A stretch of DNA of 64,000 nt from Cryptosporangium aurantiacum (GTDB lineage Bacteria > Actinomycetota > Actinomycetes > Mycobacteriales > Cryptosporangiaceae), in contig NZ_FRCS01000016.1 of assembly GCF_900143005.1 (NCBI RefSeq), forward strand, positions 1 through 64,000. The letters are read 5' to 3'. The translations under genes were made by a program, and so were the position numbers. Shown here one piece after another: positions 1 through 6,918 of this stretch (its first letter is position 1; every line of letters begins with the position of its first letter). Below the pieces are notes generated by a model that worked only from the letters and a program-made list of their open reading frames with translations, had not been told where the DNA came from and made no database searches.

Positions 1-1
1 C

Positions 2-1003
2 ACCACCGCCGGTGAACAACCCCACCTCACCGTGCTGGTCCACGCCAGCGACCTGCGCCGCACCCCGGCCGGCCGCACCGTCCTGGCCGACACCCGAGTT
101 TCCGGCCCGGACGGCCCGCTGCCGAACAGCGGTGTGTCCGGCTGGGATCTCGGCTCGGATGCCGACCGGGGCTTCGACCGGATGTGGGACCCGGATACCG
201 ACTGCGCCGCGGACCCTGATCAAGCCGCCGACGAGATCCGGGCTGGCGACTGGGACTGGGACGTGGTCACCGACTGGCTCACCGACCCCCAGCACCAACC
301 CCAACCCGCAACCCCCACCGGCAACCACCCCGACACCGGACCCAGCGGCCCCGACACGCACCCCGGCGCCTCCGGCAGCGGGCCCGGCGGCCCGGGTGGC
401 CCCGGCGGCGGCCCGGGTAACGGTGACCTCGGCCGCTCCAGCAGTGGCTCCGGCGGCGACCGGGGTAACAGCGCCAGCCGTGGCTCCGGCGGCGGCCCGG
501 GAAGCGATGGCCTCGGCGGCTCCGGCGGTGGCTCGGGCGGCTCGGGAAGTGGCTCCGGCCGTGGTCCCCGGGTCTGGGTTCCCGGTAGCCGCTGGGTCCC
601 CGGACCCGGCGACGGCGGCCGCACCGACTTCGGCGACACCCTCCCCCTCGAAGCCATCGACCGCATCGCCTGCGACGCCGCGATCAACCGCATCATCCTC
701 GGACCCGACGACGTCCCCATCGCCGTCGGACGCCGCACCCGCCTCGTCCCACCCACCATGCGCCGCGGCCTGGTCGTAAGGGACCAGGGCTGCCGATTCC
801 ACTACTGCACCCGCCCACCCCACTGGACCCAAGCCCACCACATCATCCCCTGGACCCACGGCGGACCAACCGACATGAACAACCTCATCCTCCTGTGCGG
901 CTTCCATCACCACCGCGTCCACGACGAAGGCTGGACCCTCCAACTCGACGGACAAGAACTCACCATCCGCCGACCCGACGGCACCATCCTCGACCCACCC
1001 TGA
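2..1003 (+). CDS. DUF222/HNH endonuclease domain protein, 5' partial
   Basis: The frame is open from base 2, so the N-terminus, where a DUF222 domain normally sits, lies before the window. What remains begins with a conserved-looking stretch (residues reading GEQPHLTVLVHASDLRR), then an acidic segment, then a Gly/Ser/Pro-rich linker encoded by roughly 350-600, and finally an HNH nuclease domain. The nuclease part shows a Cys-x-Phe-His-x-Cys start, the AHHIIPWTHGG core, NLILLC and an FHHHRVHDEGW end, which gives the zinc and catalytic histidines. Such proteins are very numerous in actinobacteria; their cellular role is not established. The linker is unusually long and repetitive. A 10-bp hairpin follows the stop codon. 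Confidence 0.9.
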   Translation, partial: TTAGEQPHLTVLVHASDLRRTPAGRTVLADTRVSGPDGPLPNSGVSGWDLGSDADRGFDRMWDPDTDCAADPDQAADEIRAGDWDWDVVTDWLTDPQHQPQPATPTGNHPDTGPSGPDTHPGASGSGPGGPGGPGGGPGNGDLGRSSSGSGGDRGNSASRGSGGGPGSDGLGGSGGGSGGSGSGSGRGPRVWVPGSRWVPGPGDGGRTDFGDTLPLEAIDRIACDAAINRIILGPDDVPIAVGRRTRLVPPTMRRGLVVRDQGCRFHYCTRPPHWTQAHHIIPWTHGGPTDMNNLILLCGFHHHRVHDEGWTLQLDGQELTIRRPDGTILDPP

Positions 1004-1025
1004 TCAGGGGCCCAGCACCGAGCAA

Positions 1026-1050
1026 CCCGGAACGCGAGATGCGTTCCGGG
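1026..1050 (+). terminator. Hairpin after HNH gene
   Basis: CCCGGAACGC at 1026-1035 pairs perfectly with GCGTTCCGGG at 1041-1050 around a 5-nt loop. It lies 22 nt past the HNH stop codon, between convergent genes, and has no T-run, which is usual for actinobacterial terminators. Confidence 0.6.
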
Positions 1051-1148
1051 GCACTCGTGCTGCTCAGAACTCCTGCCAGACCCGCGGGAGCAAGCGCCGC
1101 CCTCTGCGCGCGGGCGTTCAAGGCTGTTGCGAACCGGTTCACCGCGCT

Positions 1149-1607
1149 TCAGCGAGCGAAGCGCTCCACGGCAGCGGCCGGCACCGTCGCGATCATGTAG
1201 TCCTGCGCTAGGTCCGACTGCACGGCGACCGTCGGCCCCCTGCCGACGTGGCGGACCACGAACACGGTCTCGCGCAGCCATGCTTCGCCGTACCCGCTGA
1301 GGCTCTCGGGCAGCTCGCCCACGAGTCGCACTTCGTCGCCCGGCTTGACCACGGCATCCTCTGGCGCCTCGTCGCGTTGGACGGCCGACATCGCGCGAAT
1401 GAGGGTCTCGAGCGGTCCGGTGTCCGCGCCGTAGTGAACGAGAAGGCCCGCCTGGCCGAAGATCGTCTCCGCCTCGGACCTGCTCAGGTCAGCGAGCGCC
1501 TCGGCCGCACCAGTCGCCAGAACCGGATTTTCCGACGAGTCCAGTTGCGCTGCCAGGGCCAGGAGTAGGCGTTCGATGACGTTCTGCGCAGCGTCTTCGT
1601 CCGTCAC
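1149..1607 (-). CDS. Hypothetical protein, 152 aa
   Basis: I do not recognise the family. The first half (about 80 residues from VTDEDAAQNVIERLL) looks helical and rich in Ala, Leu and Glu. The second half is beta-rich, with a KPGDEVRLVGELPES segment and a later FVVRHVGRGPTVAVQSD segment, suggesting a small barrel. There is no signal peptide or membrane segment. The frame can be extended upstream to 1805, but that extension is basic and non-coding in style. GTG 1607 is chosen because a TACCCT hexamer ends 6 nt before it. It runs divergently from the DUF2975 operon and converges on the HNH gene. Confidence 0.65.
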   Translation of the reverse strand: MTDEDAAQNVIERLLLALAAQLDSSENPVLATGAAEALADLSRSEAETIFGQAGLLVHYGADTGPLETLIRAMSAVQRDEAPEDAVVKPGDEVRLVGELPESLSGYGEAWLRETVFVVRHVGRGPTVAVQSDLAQDYMIATVPAAAVERFAR

Positions 1608-1613
1608 GCCGCG

Positions 1614-1619
1614 AGGGTA
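1614..1619 (-). promoter_or_regulatory. -10-like hexamer for hypothetical gene
   Basis: TACCCT on the minus strand ends 6 nt before GTG 1607, with no purine-rich ribosome binding site between; consistent with a leaderless transcript. Confidence 0.4.
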
Positions 1620-1696
1620 CGACCAACCAACGCGCCGCCCGAGCAGGGCACCCGCACACCGACCAGCCCCGGGGCCGCACCCCCTAGCCGCGTGAC

Positions 1697-1735
1697 CTAT
1701 TGACTTTCGATAGGTGTCTAGCGATAGTCGATGCA
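1697..1735 (+). promoter_or_regulatory. Promoter and repeat region of DUF2975 operon
   Basis: TTGACT (1700-1705) and GATAGT (1723-1728) are separated by 17 bp, and the ATG at 1735 lies exactly where transcription should begin, so the mRNA is probably leaderless. CGATAG occurs twice, at 1708-1713 and 1722-1727, with the second copy covering the -10. An imperfect CTATTG partner at 1697 faces the first copy. The repeats are candidate binding sites for the HTH protein encoded two genes down. Confidence 0.6.
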
Positions 1736-2214
1736 TGTTCACTGAGCAACGAGCGGTGGCGGCGCTTCGAGTCTTCCTCGTCGTCCTGTTCGGCATCCTG
1801 GTCATGTTTCAGACCTTTTCGCTGCCCGGACAGTTCGCGCACATGGCGAAGGAAGACCCGGACTTCGCCTACCTGCGCTGGCCGGCGACGATCGTGTCAG
1901 CGTTCTGGCTGCTGTGCGTCCAGGTGGTGATCGTGGCGACCTGGATGCTGCTCACCCGGGTCAAGCACGGGAGGATCTTCAGCGAGGACTCGTTCACCTG
2001 GGTGAACGCGATCCTCGGCGCGATCGCCGCAGGCTGGGTCGTGCTGCTGGGCGTATTCCTCTACGTCGGGTTCAACGCGAATGACCCCGGCCTGCCGCTG
2101 CTGTTGTTCCTCCTGCTGGTGGGTGTCGCGGTCGTCGGGTTGCTGATGGTCGTCATGCGGGCGCTGCTGCGGCAGGCCACGAACCTGCACACCGACATGC
2201 AAGCGGTGATCTGA
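1735..2214 (+). CDS. DUF2975-family four-helix membrane protein
   Basis: A 159-residue integral membrane protein with four hydrophobic segments: about residues 8-28, 52-72, 92-112 and 117-140. The arrangement, with a KHGRIFSEDSF-like loop after the second helix, matches the DUF2975 family, whose members are typically encoded just before a small Xre-type HTH protein, as here. Function of the family is unknown. A GTG at 1714 in frame would lengthen it by seven residues but sits inside the promoter, so ATG 1735 is preferred. Its stop overlaps the next start (TGATG at 2212-2216), indicating translational coupling. Confidence 0.8.
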   Translation: MFTEQRAVAALRVFLVVLFGILVMFQTFSLPGQFAHMAKEDPDFAYLRWPATIVSAFWLLCVQVVIVATWMLLTRVKHGRIFSEDSFTWVNAILGAIAAGWVVLLGVFLYVGFNANDPGLPLLLFLLLVGVAVVGLLMVVMRALLRQATNLHTDMQAVI

Positions 2215-2435
2215 TGCCCATCGTCGTCCGCATCGACGTCGAGTTGGCGAAACGGAAGATGAGCGTCGGGGAGTTCGCCGAACGCGTCGGCCTCACCCCC
2301 GCGAACGTGGCGGTGCTGAAGAACGGCCGCGCGAAAGCGGTGCGGTTCAGCACGTTGGAAGCGATGTGCCGGGTGCTCGGCTGTCAGCCGGGCGACCTCC
2401 TCGAGTGGGTCGAAGACGGAGAGGAAGCGTTATGA
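2214..2435 (+). CDS. YozG-like Xre-family HTH regulator
   Basis: A 73-residue protein that is almost only a helix-turn-helix: the RKMSVGEFAERVGLTPANVAVLKNGRAKAVRFSTL segment (split here in prose as helices 2 and 3) followed by a tail reading LGCQPGDLLEWV. This is the compact Cro/C1-type regulator normally paired with DUF2975 membrane proteins. It starts on the stop codon of the DUF2975 gene and ends in an ATGA overlap with the following small gene. By analogy with other short Xre proteins it may repress its own operon through the CGATAG repeats at 1708-1727; that is inference. Confidence 0.85.
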   Translation: MPIVVRIDVELAKRKMSVGEFAERVGLTPANVAVLKNGRAKAVRFSTLEAMCRVLGCQPGDLLEWVEDGEEAL

Positions 2436-2599
2436 AGCTGTTTTTCCTTGCCTTGGTGGGCGCGCTCGCGATTGCGGTCGGCGTGTTCGGGGTCGTGCAC
2501 GGCGAGGCCGACGACTCGCCGGGGCTGCAGTTGATCGGCGCGCTGATCGTCGTCGCGACGTTGGTGTACGGCGTGCGCACCGTTCGCCGCAGCCGGTAG
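2432..2599 (+). CDS. Small two-helix membrane protein, 55 aa
   Basis: The ATG at 2432 overlaps the HTH gene stop (ATGA). The product has two hydrophobic segments, about residues 2-21 and 33-48, joined by an acidic loop (HGEADDSPG), and ends in a basic tail (RTVRRSR), so both termini are probably cytoplasmic or the tail is. I do not recognise the family. Its position makes it the third member of the DUF2975 operon. An upstream in-frame extension to 2366 would lie inside the HTH gene and lacks hydrophobic character. Confidence 0.7.
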   Translation: MKLFFLALVGALAIAVGVFGVVHGEADDSPGLQLIGALIVVATLVYGVRTVRRSR

Positions 2600-2603
2600 G
2601 TTC

Positions 2604-2617
2604 TAGAACACGTTCCA
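2604..2617 (+). promoter_or_regulatory. KstR-like operator upstream of F420-type oxidoreductase
   Basis: TAGAACACGTTCCA fits the 14-bp palindrome TnnAACnnGTTnnA described for KstR, the TetR-type repressor of steroid catabolism. It lies where the -35 element would be for a TAACGT -10 at 2637-2642, so binding would block the promoter. Match to the consensus is seen directly; KstR itself is not in the window. Confidence 0.5.
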
Positions 2618-2650
2618 AAACGCCGCGTCGAGCCGGTAACGTCATCGCCC

Positions 2651-3526
2651 GTGAAATGGACACTGGCAGCGGCGCTAGTTCCGGCCGGACAGCTTCTCGA
2701 CCTCGCTCGCGCAGCCGAAGAAAACGGCTACAACTCGCTCGCCCTCCCCGACTCGGTGTTCTACCCGGAACAGGTGTCGGCCAAGTATCCGTACACGAAG
2801 GACGGCAGCCGGTTCTGGCCGGCGGAGACCGAGTTCATCGATCCGTTCGTGGCGATTCCTGCGATGGCGGCCGTCACCACCCAGCTCGAGTTCCACACCA
2901 ACGTCTACAAACTCCCCCTGCGTGACCCGCTGCTGACGGCCAAGCAGGTGGCGTCGATCGCGGTGATGTCGGACAACCGGTTCGCGTTCGGCGTCGGGCT
3001 GTCGTGGATTCCGGAGGAGTTCCGGTTCACCCACACCGAGATGCGCACGCGCGGGGCTCGCACCGACGAGGCGATCGAGATCATCAAGGCGGTGTGCGCG
3101 GGCAAGGGACCGGAGTGGGTGGAGTACCACGGGCGCCACTATGACTTCGACCGGCTGATGATCTCCCCCGCGCCGACCCGGCCGGTGCGGATCTTCGTCG
3201 GTGGGCACAGCGAACCGGCGCTGGCCCGCACCGCTCGCATCGGCGACGGCTGGATCTCGGTGAACACCTCGCCGAACAAGATCATCGCGGCCTGCGAACG
3301 GCTCGCGGCGCTCCGCGCCGAGTACGGCCGGGACGACGAGCCGTTCGAAATCATCGCCGGGCCGGTCGGTGACGTCAGCCGGGACGACTACCGGCGTCTG
3401 GAGGAGGCCGGGGTCACCGAGTGCCAGGCCGCGCCCTGGTGGCAGTACGGCGTCCCGCTGGACGACCGGGCCGGCATGATCGACGCGGCCCGCCGCTTCG
3501 CGGACGAAGTGATCGCGACCTACTGA
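2651..3526 (+). CDS. LLM-class F420-dependent oxidoreductase
   Basis: A 291-residue luciferase-like monooxygenase-fold (TIM barrel) protein. Family signs are the N-terminal LLDLARAAEENGYNSLALPDS segment, FHTNVYKLPLRDPLLTAKQVAS, FAFGVGLSWIPEEF, and PVRIFVGGHSEPALARTARIGDGW. Members use reduced F420, or sometimes FMN, to oxidise or reduce organic substrates; the substrate here is unknown. GTG 2651 has no ribosome binding site, and a TAACGT hexamer ends 8 nt upstream, so translation may be leaderless. The KstR-like box just upstream suggests a link to steroid or similar lipid breakdown. It is transcribed alone. Confidence 0.85.
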   Translation: MKWTLAAALVPAGQLLDLARAAEENGYNSLALPDSVFYPEQVSAKYPYTKDGSRFWPAETEFIDPFVAIPAMAAVTTQLEFHTNVYKLPLRDPLLTAKQVASIAVMSDNRFAFGVGLSWIPEEFRFTHTEMRTRGARTDEAIEIIKAVCAGKGPEWVEYHGRHYDFDRLMISPAPTRPVRIFVGGHSEPALARTARIGDGWISVNTSPNKIIAACERLAALRAEYGRDDEPFEIIAGPVGDVSRDDYRRLEEAGVTECQAAPWWQYGVPLDDRAGMIDAARRFADEVIATY

Positions 3527-3625
3527 CCAGCCGCCCGGCCAGCGACGGCCGGCTCGGCCTAGCGGCGGCCCGACCCGACCGGGCACGGGCGCAGTCCGGC
3601 CGGCCGCACGGACACGGACGACCGA

Positions 3626-4744
3626 CTAGGCCTGAGCGGCGGCCCGCTCGGGCTGGGCGGCCGGCTCGACCGGGACGGCCGCCTCCAGGCGGGCAGCAGT
3701 CGGGACCGCGCCCTCGGGACGGGCAGCGGTTGGGGCCGCCGGGTCGGCCAGGGTGGCCGCTTCAACCTCGGCCCTGGTCAGCGCCGGATCGGGGCCGGTC
3801 GGTGCGGTGACAGCAACCGGGGCCGTGGTACCGCCGGCCACCCGGGCCTGCGCGGCGCGGAACTCCGGTAACGGACCGGTCGCGCGGTGCAGGCCGTTGA
3901 CCGCCAGCCACAGGGCCGACCGGCGGGCGCGCAGCGTCACGCGGTTCGGCGGCTGGTAGAGCGCCAGCTTCTGCGCCCAGCGCGGGAGCATGTCGCGGGC
4001 CGCCCAGTCCATGAACGCGCTGCCGGGCTGCCACGGCGGAACCTTGCTGTCGCGGAGGTTCGGGCCGGTGCCGAACGCCTTGATCGGCGTCACGGCCAGG
4101 CGCGGGAGGTAGGACTCCAGGCACTCGGCCACCTCGCCCTTGGTGGCGGGCAGGTCGGTGCCGCCGAGTGCCTCACCGACCCGGACGAACTCGCGGTAGT
4201 AGCGCTCGAGGTCGTCGCCGCGCAGCGGAGTGCGGTGGTAACGCTCGTGTGCGGTGGCCAGGCCCCACACCACGGTCGCATAGTTCCACCGCAGCCAGTC
4301 GGGGTCGTCGGCGTCGTAGGGCAGGCCGTCCGGCCGGACGCCCTTGACCGTGTGGTGCATCGCGCGCACGGTGCGGGCCAGGTTCTCCGCGGTGCGGGTG
4401 GTGCCGTAGGCGGTGCCGATGAAGAACGCGACCGAGTGGCCGAGCCGGACGGCGGCGCCCTCCGGGTCGACGTTGCCGGTGGGCACCCCGTCCACCCGTT
4501 CGACCAGCCGCGAGTGGTCGTACCCCATCCAGCTGATGCTCGGGTCGAGCCCTTCGATGTACGCGGCGGCGACCAGGCCGAGGATCAGCGTCGGCAGGTG
4601 CGAGTGGACGTACCAGACCGCGCTGTCCGGGCCGAACCACCCCGGGTCGCCTTCGGGCTCGCGGAACTCCATCCCGCGGAAGAACTTCGACCGGATGTCG
4701 GCGTCGAACGAGCGCTCGAACCGCTCCGCGACCAGGTTGCCCAT
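3626..4744 (-). CDS. DUF2236 (MpaB/latex-clearing-like) oxygenase
   Basis: A 372-residue soluble protein of the ER-bound oxygenase MpaB/DUF2236 family, related to latex-clearing and mycophenolic acid oxygenases that hold a b-type heme. Seen are the R-G-M-E-F-REPEGDPGWFGPDSAVWYVHSH entry region, a GTAYGTTRTAENLARTVRAMHHTVKG segment, and the DDPDWLRWNYATVVWG segment carrying the conserved His/Arg-rich core. The last 60 residues are Ala/Pro/Val-rich low complexity and not part of the fold. ATG 4744 is preferred over GTG 4756 because AGGTGAGG precedes it by a good spacing. It diverges from a TetR gene through a shared operator region. Confidence 0.8.
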   Translation of the reverse strand: MGNLVAERFERSFDADIRSKFFRGMEFREPEGDPGWFGPDSAVWYVHSHLPTLILGLVAAAYIEGLDPSISWMGYDHSRLVERVDGVPTGNVDPEGAAVRLGHSVAFFIGTAYGTTRTAENLARTVRAMHHTVKGVRPDGLPYDADDPDWLRWNYATVVWGLATAHERYHRTPLRGDDLERYYREFVRVGEALGGTDLPATKGEVAECLESYLPRLAVTPIKAFGTGPNLRDSKVPPWQPGSAFMDWAARDMLPRWAQKLALYQPPNRVTLRARRSALWLAVNGLHRATGPLPEFRAAQARVAGGTTAPVAVTAPTGPDPALTRAEVEAATLADPAAPTAARPEGAVPTAARLEAAVPVEPAAQPERAAAQA

Positions 4745-4759
4745 CGGTGTCCTCACCTT

Positions 4760-4808
4760 CTGGATACGACCGTAGCCAGACTAGCCACCTGGTTACGACT
4801 GTGTCCAG
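4760..4808. promoter_or_regulatory. Two tandem copies of a 20-bp TetR-type operator
   Basis: CTGGATACGACCGTAGCCAG (4760-4779) and CTGGTTACGACTGTGTCCAG (4789-4808) are near-palindromes, identical at 16 of 20 positions and repeated with a 29-bp period that extends to about 28 bp per copy. They fill the space between the divergent DUF2236 and TetR genes, so the TetR protein very likely binds here and controls both. Confidence 0.7.
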
Positions 4809-4814
4809 ACTTGC

Positions 4815-4820
4815 TACGGT
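4815..4820 (+). promoter_or_regulatory. -10-like hexamer for TetR gene
   Basis: TACGGT ends 7 nt before ATG 4828. The same GCTACGGT octamer occurs in reverse at about 4770-4777 and could be the -10 of the divergent oxygenase gene. Confidence 0.45.
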
Positions 4821-4827
4821 TGGCGGC

Positions 4828-5433
4828 ATGCCGAACGTCCCCACCCGATGGGCCGGCGTGCCCGCGGCGGGCCGGAAGGCCGAACGCCGCGCGATGCTCG
4901 TGCAGGCGGGTTTCCGCCTGTTCGGCGAGGACGGCGAAGGCGCGCTGACGGTCCGGGCCGTGTGCCGGAGCGCGGAGCTGCATACGCGCTACTTCTACGA
5001 GAGCTTCGCCGACACCGGGGAGCTGTTGGCCGCGGTCTACGACGAGCAGGCCGCCGCGCTCGGCGACGTCCTGGCCGGCGCGCTGGCGGACGCCGGGCCG
5101 GGCACCGAGGCGCGGACGCGCGCCGGCATCCGCAGCGTCCTGCAGTTCATCAGCGACGATCCTCGCCGCGGTCGTGTGCTGTTCGCGGTGGCCGAGTCGC
5201 TGGCCGCGCGCCGCCGGGCCGCGGAGACGAGCCTGCTGGAGGGGCTGATCGCGATGAGCGGCGTCCACAGCCCGTCGCTGCCGGTGCTGGTCGCCGCGAC
5301 GATGTTCACCGGCGCGATGACCGAACTGGCCCAGCAGTGGGCCGACGGACTGCTCGGCACCGACCTCGACGCGGTCGTCGACAGTGCGGTCGATCTCGCG
5401 CTGGCCCTGGCCCGCCGCCCCCTGGACGTCTAA
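4828..5433 (+). CDS. TetR-family transcriptional regulator
   Basis: A 201-residue repressor. The N-terminal HTH is visible as RRAMLVQAGFRLFGEDG, then TVRAVCRSAELHTRYFYESF, about residues 20-65; the rest is the all-helical ligand domain. ATG 4828 was chosen over the earlier in-frame start at 4747, which would put the start inside the operator region. The HTH third helix contains HTRYFYESF rather than the common TLYRYF, which is within family variation. Divergent placement over duplicated operators argues that it controls the DUF2236 oxygenase and itself; the inducer is unknown. Confidence 0.85.
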   Translation: MPNVPTRWAGVPAAGRKAERRAMLVQAGFRLFGEDGEGALTVRAVCRSAELHTRYFYESFADTGELLAAVYDEQAAALGDVLAGALADAGPGTEARTRAGIRSVLQFISDDPRRGRVLFAVAESLAARRRAAETSLLEGLIAMSGVHSPSLPVLVAATMFTGAMTELAQQWADGLLGTDLDAVVDSAVDLALALARRPLDV

Positions 5434-5757
5434 GAACGCGGCCCTAGGACGCGGGCCACGCCGCTGCGGGCGCACGGGTGCACCCCAGCCGCGCCGCGCA
5501 CCGCCGGCCCTCCGCGGGCATGCGGACGCATCAGCGCGCCCTCGCGCGCGGCCGCGCCGCACCCCTGGGTCCCCACGCGATGGCGGACGCGCGTCAGCGC
5601 ACCTCGCGCGGGGCCGCGCCGCGCCCCGCAGCGGGCACCCCGGGCCACGTCGCGCCCCGCAGCGGGCACCCCGAGCCACGTCGCGCCCTGCGCACCCCGG
5701 GCCACGTCGCGCCCTGCGCACCCCGGGCCACGCCGCGCGGGCGGGCGGGCGAGCGCG
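5434..5757. repeat. GC-rich spacer with tandem repeats
   Basis: This 324-bp spacer holds no convincing gene. From 5621 to 5734 there are four head-to-tail units: 31 bp (5621-5651), 31 bp (5652-5682), 26 bp (5683-5708) and 26 bp (5709-5734). The two short units lack a 5-bp piece of the long ones and share the CACCCCGGGCCACG core. More degenerate copies of the GCGC/CACC text reach back to about 5470. It lies between convergent TetR and DUF4184 genes, so the repeats may also fold into transcription-stopping structures. Confidence 0.75.
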
Positions 5758-6489
5758 TCAGTGCACCGCGGACCGGACCCGACCGCGCTGCGCTATCAGC
5801 GCCCCCAACACCACCCCGGCCGCGATACCGAGGCTGCACCGGATCACCGCACCGGCCACGAACGTCCCGGCGTCGTAGCCCCATACCGCGCCGGCGAGGG
5901 TCCCGGCCGCGACCGCGGCCCAGAAGCGCCCCGGCGCCGGCCCGGGCTCGCCGCCCTCCGGCAGGCGGCGCAACAGCATCCCGAGCAGGACGAGGCCGAG
6001 CACGGCCCCGAGCAGGGTGCTGCTCTGCTGTGCGAGTTTCGCGCCGGTCGCGGTGTATCCGAGCACGTCGTGCGTCTCGCGGAGCCACGGCACGGTCCGC
6101 GCGCCCCAGCGGCCAGCGTGCGTGAACGAGTCCCAGAATACGTGGGTGAGTGCCCCGATCAGCGCGCTGACCACGGTCATCAGCAGCGGCGGACGCCGGG
6201 AGCCGATCGCACCGAGGCGCCGCAGCGGCAGGCTGGGCAGCGAGGGCAGGTAGCCCGCGACCGTCGGCGCGACCCGCCTCAGCACTATGGCCGCGACCAC
6301 CGCGACCGGCACGGCCCGGAGCACGTTCACCGGCCCGTGGAAATCGACCGCGAAGCGGGACCCCTCCAGGGCATAGGACCAGTCGGGCGCCATCGAGCCC
6401 AGCGCGAGCGCCGTGCCGTCGAACCACCGCGGGCGTCCGAGCTTCAGCGCGAAGACCGGTACCTGGTGAGCCAGGTACGTCAGCGGCAC
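5758..6489 (-). CDS. DUF4184-family membrane protein
   Basis: A 243-residue polytopic membrane protein. The N-terminus reads MPLTYLAHQVPVFALK and is followed by ALALGSMAPDWSYAL, and a THVFWDSFTH motif follows the third hydrophobic stretch; these are the DUF4184 hallmarks, with conserved His and Asp residues that resemble membrane-bound hydrolases or metal sites. Five or six helices are visible. Function of the family is unknown. The GTG at 6489 is the only start that keeps the conserved N-terminus. The stop codon abuts the repeat-rich spacer. Confidence 0.8.
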   Translation of the reverse strand: MPLTYLAHQVPVFALKLGRPRWFDGTALALGSMAPDWSYALEGSRFAVDFHGPVNVLRAVPVAVVAAIVLRRVAPTVAGYLPSLPSLPLRRLGAIGSRRPPLLMTVVSALIGALTHVFWDSFTHAGRWGARTVPWLRETHDVLGYTATGAKLAQQSSTLLGAVLGLVLLGMLLRRLPEGGEPGPAPGRFWAAVAAGTLAGAVWGYDAGTFVAGAVIRCSLGIAAGVVLGALIAQRGRVRSAVH

Positions 6490-6502
6490 CGGGCGCTACC
6501 GG

Positions 6503-6793
6503 TCAGCGCTGCTCGACGTGGATCCGGACACCGCCGTTCTCGTCCACCCATCCCTTGCGGGTGGCGTGGCCGATCATCGTGTCGAACCCGTCCCGCCAGC
6601 CGATCTCCGTGACCACCGGCCCGGCCAGCTCGACGAGCGTCTCGGCGGGCACGACAAGGTGATCCCGGTCGGCCCACCGCCCCACCCGGGCGGCTTCGGC
6701 CTCGGCAGTGGGGCCTTCGAGGATGAGCGAGAGCGTGGTGAAGTCCCGCGGAGCGTCGAGGATGACGCCGGAGGCGGAGGCGCGGAGGAGCAT
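6503..6793 (-). CDS. Hypothetical protein, 96 aa
   Basis: A small soluble protein reading MLLRASASGVILDAPRDFTTLSLILEGPTAEAEAAR at its start and ending in HVEQR. I do not recognise a family, although the pattern of short beta strands resembles small stand-alone domains of unknown function. ATG 6793 is preceded by AAGGAA and is favoured over the upstream in-frame start at 6853. It lies 13 nt before the DUF4184 gene on the same strand, so the two may be co-transcribed. Confidence 0.65.
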   Translation of the reverse strand: MLLRASASGVILDAPRDFTTLSLILEGPTAEAEAARVGRWADRDHLVVPAETLVELAGPVVTEIGWRDGFDTMIGHATRKGWVDENGGVRIHVEQR

Positions 6794-6918
6794 GGTTGTT
6801 CCTTCCAGGTCCGACCTGTAACACATCGGTGCAGGAAGTATGTCAGTAAGCAAAAATGCCCGGTTCGGGGGGACCCGCGCGGCTGGCTGTCTCGCATGTG
6901 GACTGCGACGATGGGCCC

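Noticed and set aside
12-779. 255-codon Pro/Thr/Ala-rich plus-strand frame
   Set aside because: Another frame of the HNH gene's repetitive linker; the HNH frame has clear nuclease motifs.
5621-5734. Possible CRISPR array
   Set aside because: The units are directly adjacent without spacers and no cas gene is near; it is a plain tandem repeat.
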